Assembly: GCA_003194525.1 (NCBI GenBank)
Contig: NBIV01000274.1
Span: forward strand, 33,928 to 97,927
Direction of reading: 5' to 3'
DNA length: 64,000 nucleotides
Source of the DNA: Gracilariopsis chorda
Taxonomy: Eukaryota; Rhodophyta; Florideophyceae; Gracilariales; Gracilariaceae
This document shows, one piece after another, positions 10,110-22,643 of the stretch (the stretch's first letter is position 1; each line of letters opens with the position of its first letter). Below the pieces are notes generated by a model that saw nothing but the letters and a program-made list of their open reading frames with translations, was not told the DNA's origin and did not search any database. The position numbers and the translations under genes were made by a program.

Positions 10110-13100
10110 CCCTTCCCATGCCATTGTTACTCCTGATCAGTCCAAACTTTGTCGACAATCGATGAAAGCGGTCTACACTCAGTGCTTTGGTGAATATATC
10201 TGCAAGCATTGCGTCAGTGGTGCAATAATTCAAAATGGCCTCTCCTGATTCAATTGCCTGAACCACGAAATGATATTTGAGCTCAATGTGTTTTGCTCTT
10301 CGCGTTCCATGACTCCAATCCAGTACCCCTGTGTTGTCTTCATAAACAGTAGATGGAACTGCTGGGTCAAGCATACAACTTTCACGCAGCAAGTTACGCG
10401 CCTATTTCACTTCCTTCAGACATTCACATAGAGAAACGTACTCCGCTTCTGTCGTAGAGGTGGCAATACAGCTCTGCTTCAGTGTGCCCCAGCCTACTGC
10501 ATTGCCTAGGACAAAAAGACAAAAGCCACTTGTAGACTTCCTGTCCAAGTCATCCCCAGCCCAATCGGCATCTGTATAAGCCATCAAAACATTCTCCATT
10601 CCATACGCTGGCCTTCTGTACCTAAGACATAAACTTCGAGTTCCGTTTAAGTATCTCAGAATCCTCTTGACTGCCTTCCAATGATATAATGTCGGCGTGG
10701 CCTGGGCGCGCGATAAGATGTTCACGGCAGCACATATATCAGGTCTCGTGCGTGTCGAGAGGTAGAGCAAAGAGCCGATAGCTTCCTGATACAATGTTTT
10801 CGATGTCATCGGTTCTGCGTTCAGTGCATCAGATGGCTTGTAGCTTGTTATCATCGGTGTGGGGACAGGGCTCGACTGTGACATATTAAATATGTCCAGT
10901 ATTCTTGCAACCATTGGCTGCTGGTGCAGAATGAGTCCTCCTACTTCCCTCTGTATGTAGACACCAAGAAAACTGTTCGAGCAAAACACTTCCTTCATTT
11001 CGAACTCTTTACCCAGTATCTTCTTAACATTCTTGATCAGGTTCGCACTATTGCCGATTAGCAGAAGGTCGTCCACGTAGAGGAGAAGGCACAAGGTGCT
11101 GCTATCCTTCTTAATGTAGAAAAAACAAGGGTCAGAAAGGCATTGCTGAAATCCCAATGCCAGTAATCTCTGCGTGAACAATTGACTCCAGATCGAGTTG
11201 GACTGTTTGAGACCGTATATAGATCGGTTTAGCTTGAGGAATTCGTGCTCTGCCAGGCCTATATCTACTCCAGATGGTGGAGCCATATAGACTGGGTTTG
11301 TATCATCGATACGTCCATTCAGGAAAGCACACTTGACGTCCAGTTGGTGTATTTCAAAGTTGTACACACATGCTAGCGCAAGGGCGATTCGGACTGTGGG
11401 AAAGTCAACGAAAGGTGAGTATATGTTTTCCACATGGCCCTGTTGACATCCCTTGGCAACCAGCCGTGCTTTGTACTTTGATACTGTACCATCATCGTTC
11501 AACTTTGTCGCAAAGACGAGTTTAGATGCCAGGACTTGAGAATTCGGTGGCCTCTGTACCACATCCCATGTGTTCATAGACCTGAGGGATGCTAGTTCTT
11601 CCTTGATTGCCCCTTCCCAATGTTCCCAGTCCCAGCATTTCCTGGCCTCATCGAGGTCTGCAGGTAATCTTGTTGGTTTCTGAACTAGGCTGACATGGCT
11701 GCTGTGTTGCATATCTGAAAAGCGTTCTGGAGGCTTTCTGCTTCGCTCGGGATAGCGTCTAATGGGATAGTGGGTAAGAAATTCCTGCATGCTGGAGGTA
11801 ATTGATCCAGCTTCTGCATCTTCCACATTATCGGACTCGATGCCTTCATCTGAATTTGCTTCTGCGAGTAGTTCTTCAGAGCCCATTGGGTTTCCAACTG
11901 AACCCACACGATCAACGGCGGTCTCATTAGTGCCATTATGCTCACTATCTTGCGCATCAGTGAGCACCTGGTCTTCATCTAGGCCAAGGTCTGGTGCCGG
12001 GTTGCCTCCGACCTCATCAAGGGTATTCTCTCTTCCACTTTCTCTTCCCGAGGAAAATAAAAGCCTCCCAGGGAAGACGTCTTCATTGATGGTCACATGT
12101 CTGGCAAACGTCACTTCTCTCCGTTCAATGTCATACACTCGGTAGTTTAGATGTGGCAGGGACCTGAGTAGAATCCCACGTCGTGCCTTCTTTTCCAGCT
12201 TCTTTCTCTGTGCAACATGTATCCAGACTTCACAGACGAATGTCGTCAAGGACTCAAGGTTTGGGACGGTTCCTGTGAGGACTTGATGTGGTGTCATGCC
12301 ATTATTGGCGTCACAGCTGATGGTGTTCATTATCCTTGTAGCAGTGACAACAGCTTCTGCCCAGAACCTATGCGGAAGTCCAGCGTGGCGCAACATGGAC
12401 CGTGCCATTTCCATCACTGAACGATTGAACCGCTCAGCTACTCCGTTCTGTTGGGGAGTATACGGGGCACTTACTTCCCAATCTATGCCTTCAGTAGACA
12501 AGTACTTCCGGAGCGCAATGTATTCTTTTGCATTGTCAGAGTAAACCAGTTTGATTTTCTTCTCAGCCTGCCTTTCAAACTTTACTTGGAAGCATCTGAA
12601 CTGCTGTGTGAGTTCTGATCAACTACTTAGACGTCTAATGTCCTTGTATCTTGATCTTTTGTCGATAAAAGAGAGAAAGTACTTCTTTCCTCCAATACTC
12701 GGAGTACTGAAAGGACCACAAATGTCTGAGAATATGACATCTCCGACATTACAAGAGTCATTGGCGCTTCGGCTTGGCAGAGTACGGCGGATCATTTTGC
12801 CTTCTAGACATGGCGTGCAGCGTAATCCAGACTCTGGACCCTTTGTTAGGTCTAGCCCAATTACCGCAGTACTGTTGGAAATTTGCCTTATCCGACTTCT
12901 GCCAATGAGGCCAAGTCTCTCGTGCCATAACTGGATACCCCTCGCATTCTGGGCTACGTACGCTCGTTCGCTGCTCAGGTGAGCATGGATTACATACAAA
13001 CCTTCACAGGCTTCAGCTGTTATCCTCTTATTCCCCATCTCTATCGTGCATCCCGATGTATCAAATCGGATGCATTGTCCTATTGAAATTAGCTTTGAAC

Positions 13101-14136
13101 ACGAGATCAGATTGCAGTCCAGTTCATCGGCGAACAGCAGACCATCAAGTGTTAGATACGCAGTACGTTCTTGTGGTTGTATCACACTCAATACAACTCG
13201 TCCTTCACTCTTAGCTTGTACACGCCTTCCATCTCCAAGGGAAATGGTCCTAGGCTGTACTGGAATAAACGATTGCGATAGAGCTTGACTCCCAACCATA
13301 TGGCACGTAGCGCCTGAATCAATCAAGAAGCGATAACCTGGGTCTCTAAGAGCGAGGAGAGCACGATAAATGCTTTTGCCACTACCACCTTCTCTTTGAT
13401 TTTGATTCCGTGAGCGGCAGTTGCGTTTATAATGGCCCTTCTTTCCGCACAGGAAACAACGGCCCTAGACTTTTGCTTTCATGGCACGTTCGGTTTCTAC
13501 ATGTTCATCGGGTGGCACAGATGTTCCAGTTGTTTCCTCAATTGCTCGAGTGTCGTACTCCTGCAGGAGCCTCGCAGTAACCTTATCCCAAGTAAGTTCA
13601 GTGTCTGACATCGTTTGCAACGCAGATATCACAGGTCCAAACGCACTGTCACCCGTGGAGCCAAAGCTTGAGAAGAAGATGGCTATCTGCATGCTTTTGT
13701 CGAGAGAACTTCCCATCCCATCAAGACGAGCAAACACGGATTGCATCTCATTTACATAGTCAGACATGGGCTTGCCCTCGGTATATCGGAATTGGTGTAG
13801 TCTGGTTTGAAGCTGTACTCTCCTTGCTGCGTTCTCAGTTGCATGACGCTCACGGAGTTTTCTGTACATAACGAATGGGTTTTGTCTCCCCGAAGCAATT
13901 GCTCTCAACGGCTTGTCACCGAGAGACTGTAAAAGGTACATCCTTGCCTTCAATAATTTTTGCTTCATTTCCGTAGTAATTGCATCAATACCTTCCGTAC
14001 CAATCACATCATCAACCACGACGTGAAGAAAATCCTTAGATTCTAGCAGCGCTTCAATTCAAATGGTTCAAAGAGCAAAATCTTCATCCCGACGAGCATA
14101 AAAGCGCGGAAGCGTTTTGTACGTGTCTTCTTTCAT
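10087..14136 (-). pseudogene. gag-pol: Copia Gag-Pol polyprotein with five in-frame stops
   Basis: One frame from an ATG at 14136 to a stop at 10087 (1,349 codons), with no frameshift. Internal stops: TGA 14068-14070, TGA 14059-14061, TAG 13465-13467, TGA 12619-12621, TAG 10402-10404. Visible parts: Gag core (ALLESKDFLHVV); zinc knuckle CFLCGKKGHYKRNC just after the third stop; protease IDSGATCHM near 13324; integrase Asp motifs IFSDICGPF and YSDNAKEY and Glu motif GVAERFNRS; reverse transcriptase with YVDDLLL near 11070; RNase H with ADIFTKAL. All catalytic residues that I could check are present, so the stops are the main lesion. Several fit TGG or CGA changed by a transition. Confidence 0.9.
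10110..10121 (-). promoter_or_regulatory. Polypurine tract of the copia element
   Basis: The minus strand reads ATGGGAAGGG directly before the 3' LTR (TGATGAGG...), the expected plus-strand primer position. Confidence 0.6.
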
Positions 14137-14207
14137 TGTCAACGTGAGTAGAACAGTACTCAAGCGTTAGAAGCTCAGTGATGGTCGACGGTAGCAGCTT
14201 TCTTTAG

Positions 14208-14222
14208 CCGGCGATGCTACCA
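14208..14222 (-). promoter_or_regulatory. Primer binding site of the copia element
   Basis: One base after the 5' LTR the minus strand reads TGGTAGCATCGCC. TGGTAGC is the usual start of a site complementary to the 3' end of an initiator tRNA-Met; the exact tRNA is not verifiable here. Confidence 0.5.
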
Positions 14223-14223
14223 C

Positions 14224-14494
14224 TGTTGAGTGGTTGGGTGACTCTCATCAGCTCTCTCAGCTGCGGAGACTCCTTTACTCTTTATATAGATTGTAACTGC
14301 GTAAAATCCTGCCAAAATCACGGTACGTATGTCTATTGTAGTCTAACGAGCAGGGGACCACAAACCCAAGATAGTATATCAATACGTAGGGTCCGACACC
14401 TCACAAGAGGTATCGGGCAAAGGGACTCACGTAACTACCTTACGTGAGTCCTAGACCTGTAGGTAATGGCATCACGATTGCGTGTTCCTCATCA
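14224..14494 (-). repeat. 5' LTR of the copia element
   Basis: 271 bp, the same length as its partner, with three single-base differences. TATATAAAG on the minus strand near 14279-14287 is a likely TATA box; the palindromic arms lie at 14423-14451. Confidence 0.92.
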
Positions 14495-14775
14495 TAACGA
14501 GACCACAGTGTGATGGACCTCTGCAGCCTGGCCAACATATTTTCCGCATATAATACTGTCTGCAATAGCCATCTACAATGAATCTTAGCAAAATTTAAGC
14601 CTTCGGCTTTATGTTACACATAGCAAGTCCTACATGTCAGGCTTTTTTTGTTAGCAGGATTGTGCTCGACAGAAATAGCACTTTTAATCGGTTTAAACAG
14701 GCTTTTCTACTCACTTCTACGAGCCTTCTTCTATATATGTATTGGCCTCAAAAGAAGGCTCAGTGGCAGGTCTAC
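14495..14775. other. Spacer between copia element and F-box-like gene
   Basis: Contains the copia target duplication at 14495-14499 and the 3' flank of the minus-strand gene. Nothing else recognised. Confidence 0.4.
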
Positions 14776-16632
14776 CTAACTGTACCTACGGTAATTGCTG
14801 GCCGAGCTGTTTTTAACGTTGATTAGGTTGAACCACATGTCAAACTGAAGTTTCACTTCTTGCAATTCAATGTTTGGATACTTTCTTTCAAATTCACGAG
14901 TTGCATTTGCAGCAACCCTAAGGTCATCACGAATATCGCGGGAAATTGCCAAAGGTAGGGAATTCGGAATGACGAAGGAGATGTGTCTTAGTCGTTTCAT
15001 ATGAGTCCCCACTTCGTTCAGAAACAAAGGCCAGTTTTGCAGAAAGGGACGGATTCGATTCGAGTTAACAAAACTTGTAGACAGTTGAAGGTATTGTACT
15101 TTGGATGTACGCTGCAAGACCATTTTGAAGCAGTTCGAGTTTGGGATATCCTCTGATAGATGTAGATATTCGACAAGAACAGACGGTATCCTTAGATGAG
15201 TGATTTTCTTGCAGTAGAACAGACAGCACTGAAGGAAGCGGCACAATTTGCTGTATGTGACAGGCCTGGCGAGCATTGGAAGGTTTTCACAGAGGAGATG
15301 AGTCATGCTGTGGCGTGCAGTTTTCCATATCTGTCGGAGCTGACTTCTGAACATCTTCGAATAGTGAAAGAGAGAGACTGCAGAGGACGTCTCAACGGAG
15401 GCTGACTGAAGATTTCGATAAGCATCTATATTTCCAAAAATTTGGGCTGATTGGGAGATTTCAAGATTTGCGGGGAAAGCTTCTGCCACAGGGTTGTCTT
15501 CATCATCAGACAGGGGCCACTCACCATCTCGCTCTTCATTCGGACATCTTTCTTCGTCACGGTAATACCCTGGATCGAGTACGCGGGATGCCGTTTTCTG
15601 CTCATTAAAGGCCGAGATGAATGATTCGAAGTACAGATGATACACCGAAGGACTCCCGACTTGAGAGGAACCATTTGCACACAAATCTGTTTCAACCGTG
15701 GCTCGACCTTCAAACTTCTGTTTAAGTGCCATCTCGTAGGCCAGGCAACTTGGCATTCGCAGCTCAGAAAATCCGAGGCATGCAACTTTCAGATAATTTA
15801 GAACGGGAAGTTGCACCCCGTTTGGATTCAAAAGGAAAGACATCAAAACTCTCTCAGCTTGGATAGTCTTTCGGGCATGATACACGTGATCTCTTTCGGG
15901 ATCAGTGCTATCCTGCCAAACAATCCTGTCAATTATTAAGCTCTTAAGTGAAAACCTGTGAGATATAACAACGTCCAAGAAAGCTGGAAGATCATGCCAT
16001 TGAAGGCGAGCAACCTGCAAGTGATTTAGCTGAGCATCTGTTGTTTTGAGGGCCCTGATAATTTCCCCGGTGGGAGAACTGATTACAAACTTCTTTAACT
16101 TCCGCGAATTATATAGTAATCTTGCCAGATATGTCGAATTCTTCTTTTGAAGTCCATGTGACGTTTCAATTTCAGTCAGGTTTGGGCAGTTGTAAAGTAA
16201 GCATCTGAGAATATCCGCTTGCGCTCCTGGAATTAAGGGTAGCCTAATTACTTGAAGGGTTTCTCCGATGCGCTCGATAATGAACTGAAGCAACTGCGAG
16301 AAGCTTTTTCGAAGTTCCCAAGTGGCATTGCAATCTAATTCTAAAAATGAATTGAGGCGCAGCACTGGCGCCTCGAGTAAATCCCAAGGACTGGTGTTCC
16401 ATTTCGGATCACTGAATGGAGAACGAAAGTCGATATTGGTGATACTTCCTTCGAAGAGTTGAATATAAAGACGGTAGAGCGCTTTGTTCTTACAAATGGG
16501 CAGTATAGCAGATTTGATGTCTGCCATATCTTTTCTACGAAGAACAGTCCCAAAGTTGTGGAAATGATCTACCAAGACCTGGAGTACGTCAGATGGTAGA
16601 TCCAAGAGTTTAAAAGTATTATCTGAGCTCAT
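14776..16632 (-). CDS. F-box-like protein of 618 residues (hypothetical)
   Basis: Uninterrupted frame with an ATG start (16630-16632) and TAG stop, the only long intact gene here outside the young retrotransposon and viperin. The N-terminus LLDLPSDVLQVLVDHF (about residues 9-24) resembles an F-box (L-P-x-x-[IV]-L). The rest is rich in spaced leucine, cysteine and asparagine stretches such as CPNLTEIETSHGLQ and LRMPSCLAYEM, compatible with degenerate leucine-rich repeats. If correct, it would be a substrate receptor of an SCF-type ubiquitin ligase. An acidic stretch (EERDGEWPLSDDEDN) lies in the middle. There are no transposon motifs, so I take it as a host gene. It ends 282 bases from the copia LTR. 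The F-box match is weak; the coding call is firm. Confidence 0.6.
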   Translation of the reverse strand: MSSDNTFKLLDLPSDVLQVLVDHFHNFGTVLRRKDMADIKSAILPICKNKALYRLYIQLFEGSITNIDFRSPFSDPKWNTSPWDLLEAPVLRLNSFLELDCNATWELRKSFSQLLQFIIERIGETLQVIRLPLIPGAQADILRCLLYNCPNLTEIETSHGLQKKNSTYLARLLYNSRKLKKFVISSPTGEIIRALKTTDAQLNHLQVARLQWHDLPAFLDVVISHRFSLKSLIIDRIVWQDSTDPERDHVYHARKTIQAERVLMSFLLNPNGVQLPVLNYLKVACLGFSELRMPSCLAYEMALKQKFEGRATVETDLCANGSSQVGSPSVYHLYFESFISAFNEQKTASRVLDPGYYRDEERCPNEERDGEWPLSDDEDNPVAEAFPANLEISQSAQIFGNIDAYRNLQSASVETSSAVSLFHYSKMFRSQLRQIWKTARHSMTHLLCENLPMLARPVTYSKLCRFLQCCLFYCKKITHLRIPSVLVEYLHLSEDIPNSNCFKMVLQRTSKVQYLQLSTSFVNSNRIRPFLQNWPLFLNEVGTHMKRLRHISFVIPNSLPLAISRDIRDDLRVAANATREFERKYPNIELQEVKLQFDMWFNLINVKNSSASNYRRYS

Positions 16633-19600
16633 ACCTTTGTTTTTGTATAGCGTGAATTTTGTCGCAAATTAGCAGTATCTTAAACAGAAGTGATGTAAAA
16701 ATATGTGAGAGCGTGTGCAGGTTGTTGCAAAGAATTTGCATAGCGCAAAAGAACAATTTGTTTATATAGGTGTCTTGGAAGCCTCAGTAGATGAACGGTT
16801 TTAAGGACTAACTGTCTAGTTTTATAAAAACGCTGATATACTTAAAAACCGAAGCACAATTCTCATGGTAAATGTAGAAAGTTTTGTCGAGAGAATCAAT
16901 TAACGATTCTACCTATTTCTGTCATACAAGTCTTAAAGGACACTGAATTTCATACTCTGGTCTGTATCATCACCGACTATTCTGCGTGAATAACACGCGA
17001 CGGTTTGGCAACCTCATTTGGTGGGAGGGTGCTTATTCCATTTAAGACACAAAATGATGTTCCTTTGTGTCCTCAAGAACTCTAATTGGAAGTAAGGGCT
17101 GCCAATTTGTCCAGATTCTTTAGATCAGTTAGTCAAAAAGGGGCCCTTTTCCAATATGAACCATCCTTTTCTTGACACATTTGGGAAGAGCATCGATCCC
17201 TTTTCATATTGCAGAGACCTTTTCTCCCACTGGAAATGAAACATTCCTAGTGATGTTTGCTTTCACTCACGTCAATTAGCTCATTGGTGTATTCGAAACA
17301 AAATCGCCCATTTAAGTTTTCTTCTGACGTATTCTTTATTGTATGACATATCTCGTTCTTAAGAAAAGAGAAATTTTCGTTGAAATACCATGTGCTATGC
17401 AAGGGATGGGATTTATTGTTCGCCTTCAGGCTGTTGCCAAGCGACAGATTTTTTCGTTTGGAAAAGGGAGAGGTGGAGGTTAAAAAACCATCACCAAGAA
17501 CTCAGCAGAGCTGAGATCCTACAGGATGATCCAGAGGATACATCCGGTTCCCGGGAGTGTTGGGCGGGTAAGTTGAATTGCTACATGATATCCTATATCT
17601 AACACGATCCGTACCGTAGTTGACCAACAGAACAACAACGAAAGATCCTCTCTTCCAAAGTGGCGTCGGCCAGACGTCCGGTAGCTCTTCACAACCAAAA
17701 TTGTCTCAAATAAATCCACTTCTGCGGTGCCCTTGAAAATCTAGAAAGATTTGATAATTTTGCGCCACCTCACCGAAGAAAGCAAATCTTTTTGACATCT
17801 TTATGTTTTGGGGATACTTTCGGGGCTAAGATGAAAGAGCATAGAAGGTGACAGTAGAAACAAAACAGCGCGCTTCGTTTGACGAAGAGAGGAAGGTGTA
17901 GCGATGTGGCAGTGTCAATGCCCGTGTGCAACACAAGCGACTACGTCATGATGCGAAAAAAAATTCAGTATGGACCCGATAAAAATGACGAGCCATAAAC
18001 CTTGTCCCAAGACCGTAATCAATAGTCGCAGTTGTCTCCTATTGTTTTCAAAAATGAACGCAACATATACCATAATCTCTCTTCCCTCTGCGATCGCGCT
18101 TCCAGCACATTGCTCCCTCAGAATCATATGGTCGTGTTACTTTATATCGCTGGTTTGAAGTGGAAGCTACTTGTTGTATCATGAAACGGTTTTCAGATCT
18201 TCCAAAGAGTCCAGGTCGCTCAACCTACCCCTGATATCCTCACAACTTTGCTCCGAGAGGCTAGATGTACGCTTCAGGCACAATGGTGACAATCCACACA
18301 GAAACGGCTTCTTTGTTGAAAACTCTTCCCTCACATGACAAGACCATAAGAATTCAGCCCGTTTTTCACTGCGTTGACTCACTTCAGCTGCTGTGTCTTC
18401 CGGTGAGTGCAATTACTGTTGTGTAGATTTGTGGCTATTCGCATGTGCTCAGTGTTCTGTTTATCATTATTCTTGTTTTCGTATCAATACTTTTCTTACG
18501 CTTCATGTACCATGTCTCAGTTTCAAGCTTGTACGCTACCAAAGTCAGAGCTGCTAGTCCTCTGGAATAAACCTCGCTTTTTTTGCAGAGAAGAAAGCCT
18601 TTTATTGGCATTGCGCTATTATTTTTCTAAAGAGTTATAGAACAGACTCTTTGAACGCATTTTATTGTTCACGTTGACGAAAAGACTTCTCGAATGTATG
18701 TCTGGAAAACTATGCGTTGTATATGTGACATTGAAAAAGTAATATTATGGCCTTTGCTAGTACTTAGTTAAAAGTCTAAATATACTTTCAGAATGACCTT
18801 TCGAATCGTTTACACAAAATCCCAAAATTTCTAAGCTGGTTTTATGTTGTTTGATGGAATTATCTTTTTATCTATCTAAATCCTCGCGTGTTAAGAACTC
18901 AACGATTTTGGACATCTTTCTTTGACACCTTTCACAACTGAGTGACTATTCCCGAGCGCCACTGTCTTCGTCACATGTTCGATGTTGGATATGGCTTGCA
19001 ACTACCGTTGTGACTTCTAGCATGGCATGCGTTGTCATGAGGAGCTAATTCTATCACCTTTACTGCAGCAAACGAATCCTTGAAAGTAGCAAAGACTATT
19101 TCAAATTATCTGCCTTGGGATTGACGTTGGTTCGTTAAACTGTTTGAGAAGGGTACACACAATGTATTCTAGACTTTCTACTGCCTGGGTTCTCTTAGCT
19201 TTATATCTATTTTGATTGTATTTTTTTCGGGTTTAAAAGTGCTAGAATTGGCGTAGCATGCCTTTCTATTACGTACCGAGAGATCAATCGATGGTGGCTG
19301 ATAAAGAGACCGAACAACGAGAGAGTCTACGAAAGATGGAAACCAGAAGGATTACCTTGATGTGGCATTCCATTGCAAAGGTGTATGATGGGGGTAAAAA
19401 TAACAATATACCTCCACATAACCAAAATACGATTACCAATACACAAGCATGAATTGCATTTACAATGAGATGAGGACAGGCCGTCCATCGTATGGCAATT
19501 TCTATGTTTATAGCTAGAGTGCTCCCTCGTACAGAAATCATAGCGTCATGTGCTGCAAGGTAGAATTGATGGTACAGGGGTTTGAGGAGGCTCATCCTCC

Positions 19601-20261
19601 TTCTTTACTTGTTTTAGACTATTCCACATCTCTTAAATCCAGGAATCACTCCTATAAGCATCTCTTCATCACTTCAGTGTCGAACATCGTAGAAGGATCG
19701 TTCTGTTTGATCTCTAGCCCTAGTGGCAATCGCCTTCAATCCAGACCCATAGTTTTCATCCAACTGGGACCACAACCATGGTGAAATAAAGGTATATCTT
19801 AGTGCTCTCGTGTCTGCTGTTCACCGTTCTACTAGCTACACTAACTCTTTAGTCCGTGGCCAAACTATATCTAGTCTCTTGTCTAGAAACCAAAGCCGTG
19901 GCTGCAAGTTTGGCCTTGGCTCCATATATCATGCATGGCGCCTCGTGACCGCATTTGCGTCTTCTGGGCACGAGTGCTACACCTCGTGGAATGACTAGTC
20001 TAACATCTCGATTGTAACGGAACCAAGGCTCTTATTTAAGGCTCATAGGAATCGTGCCTGTTCTTGCTTGAAAGAATACTATTCTTCGCAGATATGACTT
20101 CGAAATTTGCTACCCTTCGTGATGCAAACAAGGAAATCCTGAGGTCCATCTCGTCTCCTCGAGTATAAACGCCTTTTCGTTTGTCGCACCTGCCAAGAAG
20201 AAGTCCGTCTTCGCCCCAAGCTTCCGCGTATTTATCGAGCTTCTCTTACAGGCATATCAGT
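16633..20261. other. Intergenic stretch without recognised gene
   Basis: About 3.6 kb. Only short open frames without conserved motifs (17390-17602, 18179-18412, 19284-19595 and similar), overlapping on both strands. The part just upstream of 16632 should hold the promoter of the F-box-like gene, but I see no clear TATA box. No inverted or tandem repeat stood out. Confidence 0.45.
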
Positions 20262-20363
20262 ATGGATGCAACTTTGAACAAATTCGTACTTTTTGTTTTG
20301 GTGCTCATTTTCTTTCTCTTTTTCTTGCCGGTTGATGCGGGATTGTTTGGAAACAATTACTGA
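20262..20363 (+). CDS. Possible 33-residue hydrophobic peptide
   Basis: ATG to TGA frame. Residues 7-23 are almost all F, L, V and I, followed by LPVDAG and a short polar tail FGNNY: the layout of a signal peptide or single membrane segment. A leader frame (ATG at 20095) precedes it in another frame. It has no known homologue that I can name. Low-complexity hydrophobic frames arise by chance in T-rich DNA, so confidence is low. Confidence 0.2.
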   Translation: MDATLNKFVLFVLVLIFFLFFLPVDAGLFGNNY

Positions 20364-22176
20364 GTAAGAAGCTGTTAAACTTAATTTGTGCAGTGTGCTG
20401 TGCAGTTGCGAGGGGAAAGGTGTAGTGCGGTAGTTGAAGCTACCTTCTTCTTTTTACTCAGATCAAGCTAGACCTATCGCTGCTTATACTGTTTTTCAGA
20501 CCTAGCGTACTTAGCTGTTCAACTGTTCAACTGTTTCTTACATCCTGCTTGGAGGTGGACTTCCTCTCTGAGGAACTCCACCCGTTGCTATCTACCCATG
20601 CAGCAGTCTGGTAGGTGATGAACAGACCTCAAGGTTCGACCAGACTGCCTGCGCAGACAAGCCTTATTGTCCGACGTGGAAAGCCGCGCAAATGCGCCAA
20701 CCAGGATATGGTAAAATATCCTGATGTTTTTCTCAATGCAGCATTTTGCTGCAGCGCAACAGAAGCTCATTTTTCAAAGTCGCAGGGTGTCTGCTGTCTC
20801 TCCAAACTACAAGAATTCCTGCGAAATGTTCTTACCATTTAGGCAGTCCGGGATGCGAAGATTGCGAGTGTTGTAGAATGTAGTATTTTAGCTTAGGGAA
20901 GACTGCAATAAACGCAATGTTGATTTATCTTGATAACTCGGCTTGACTTTTATCAGTCATCGAAGCTCTGTAGTTCTAACTTCATTTGTAGTCTTCAAAA
21001 CTTCTTGAAGACCATTTCTGTTCTTCTTTCATGCTTTTACTTTACACATTGAATGCATTTATATTTGTAGCATCTGTAGAATCTTCTGGAACATTCTATA
21101 CAAGACTTTTTGTAGTTGCTTCCATATTCTTCAAGAAGAACTCACAACTGCGACGTTTGCCGTGGATCCATCAAGCGTTTTGTAATGTTTTCTCGCTGTG
21201 TAAGATTTAGCTTACCATCTACTAGCCTCAGAGAGTTTTCATGTATCGACCTGGAGAGAAGTGGAATGTGCGATCTTTTGGGTGGACTGCATAGGGGCAA
21301 ACATTAGTGAAGAGCGTCTGGCGGAATGAAGGGATCTGTGTAGGACTAAAATGTGTTGAATTCCTGGGGTACAGAAATGTGATGTTTGTATGGAGGAGTT
21401 TGGTTGGGCAGTACTTTTCTAAATGAAGAATGCGGGGTTTGAGCAATACGTTGTGGGAGATTTGCTGAAGATAATTCTTATATGTAATGGCTTATTCCAT
21501 GATTTCATGGTCAATTGACATATTGCTGAAAATAGGACTAGAAGAGGTACAGATTGAAGATTTTTGTTTTCTGTTAGTCCGCTTACTAGGTGTTTCTGAT
21601 CCGCAACTAAGCTGAAGTTTCTTAGTGGCGTTGAAAGTAGTATAGCTTGTAATGTCTCGTTAGAATATACTTGAGTGAACAGATGATCCTAGGAATCCGG
21701 GAACCAAATGTGGAATGCTTGCTCCTTTGTAGAGGGAGACGGAAAGTATTCACGACAAACATCATGTCTGACTTACAATCTCAATGTTGAAAAGAGAAGC
21801 TACGTCCCTTGACGCTGTAGAGAAATGTAATGGATAACAGGCTTGTTCTCGCCGAAGAGACTAATGATTTCGGCGCTTGGGAGCATGCGATTTGGGAATC
21901 TGGGGCACAAGAAAAGGCTGTGGCGAAAGGAAGGAAACAGGGCGAGAGTCTACATATCGCTCATATGAGAGGGTGCGAAATGATAAGCGCGCAAAGTAGT
22001 AGCGTGTGGTCTCATTGGCTGAAATGTGATGAATGAAGCTTGTTGTTGTGTTCCATTGTGAGAGCGTGGTCTCCGTTTACCAGAGATCTCAGGCCTCTAA
22101 GGCTCTTCAAAGGAGGCTGAAGTCTAACGCTAGAATGGTCTGCCAAGCTTGAAGTACAAAGGTAGCTTGAATATGA
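20364..22176. other. Intergenic stretch with one small hairpin
   Basis: No gene recognised. At 20554-20582 GGTGGACTTCCTC and GAGGAACTCCACC form a 12-of-13 inverted repeat with a 3-base loop. Short frames at 21228-21446 and 21830-22036 carry no motif. Confidence 0.4.
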
Positions 22177-22181
22177 CTTGT

Positions 22182-22590
22182 TGTTGTATAATACAGCCAG
22201 CGATTACGCGTCTGTCGCATAAATAGGGTTGCAAATGTGCCACGTCTACTGTCTTCTGCGCAAATGCGTTCAGCATTGCGATAGAGCATACCATACTTAA
22301 TTGTATTGGTTGCGCGATGATAGCAATATCTTGTATCTTCAATAGCCCACATCAGGCTGCGCAAGCTATCGTTTGGTCGAGTCAGTGTCAACTGACCCGG
22401 CAGGTGCTTATAAAGGCTATCCGAATTCTCGGATGGCCACTCATGAGAGGAGGCAACTCTCGTTGAGTGTACCCACTGTTGTTCCCCTGCGCTCGTCACT
22501 ACAGCATTTGCACACTTTTTGTGGCATCTTTCACCGTATTGCCTGCCGTTTTTGTTCTTTTCAGAACCGTACTCCAGTACTTAACAGACA
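22182..22590 (+). repeat. 5' LTR of the gypsy chromovirus
   Basis: About 409 bp. A TATA box TATAAAGG lies at 22409-22416. No TGG-type primer site directly follows the LTR; the next bases are AGCGCTTTGTTC, so priming is unclear. Confidence 0.88.
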
Positions 22591-22643
22591 AGCGCTTTGT
22601 TCTTAAAGAGCAAAATGTCTGTAGTACTGTTCAAAGTGCGATA

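Larger units (their letters stand above)
9839..14494 (-). mobile_element. Complete Ty1/copia retrotransposon, non-functional
   Basis: 4.66-kb element with two 271-bp LTRs (9839-10109 and 14224-14494) and a 5-bp target site duplication TAACG at 9834-9838 and 14495-14499. It carries a single gag-pol frame of about 1,350 codons in Copia order (Gag, protease, integrase, reverse transcriptase, RNase H). The LTRs differ at three bases that I found by eye, so the insertion is fairly recent, yet five in-frame stops already block translation. Confidence 0.92.
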
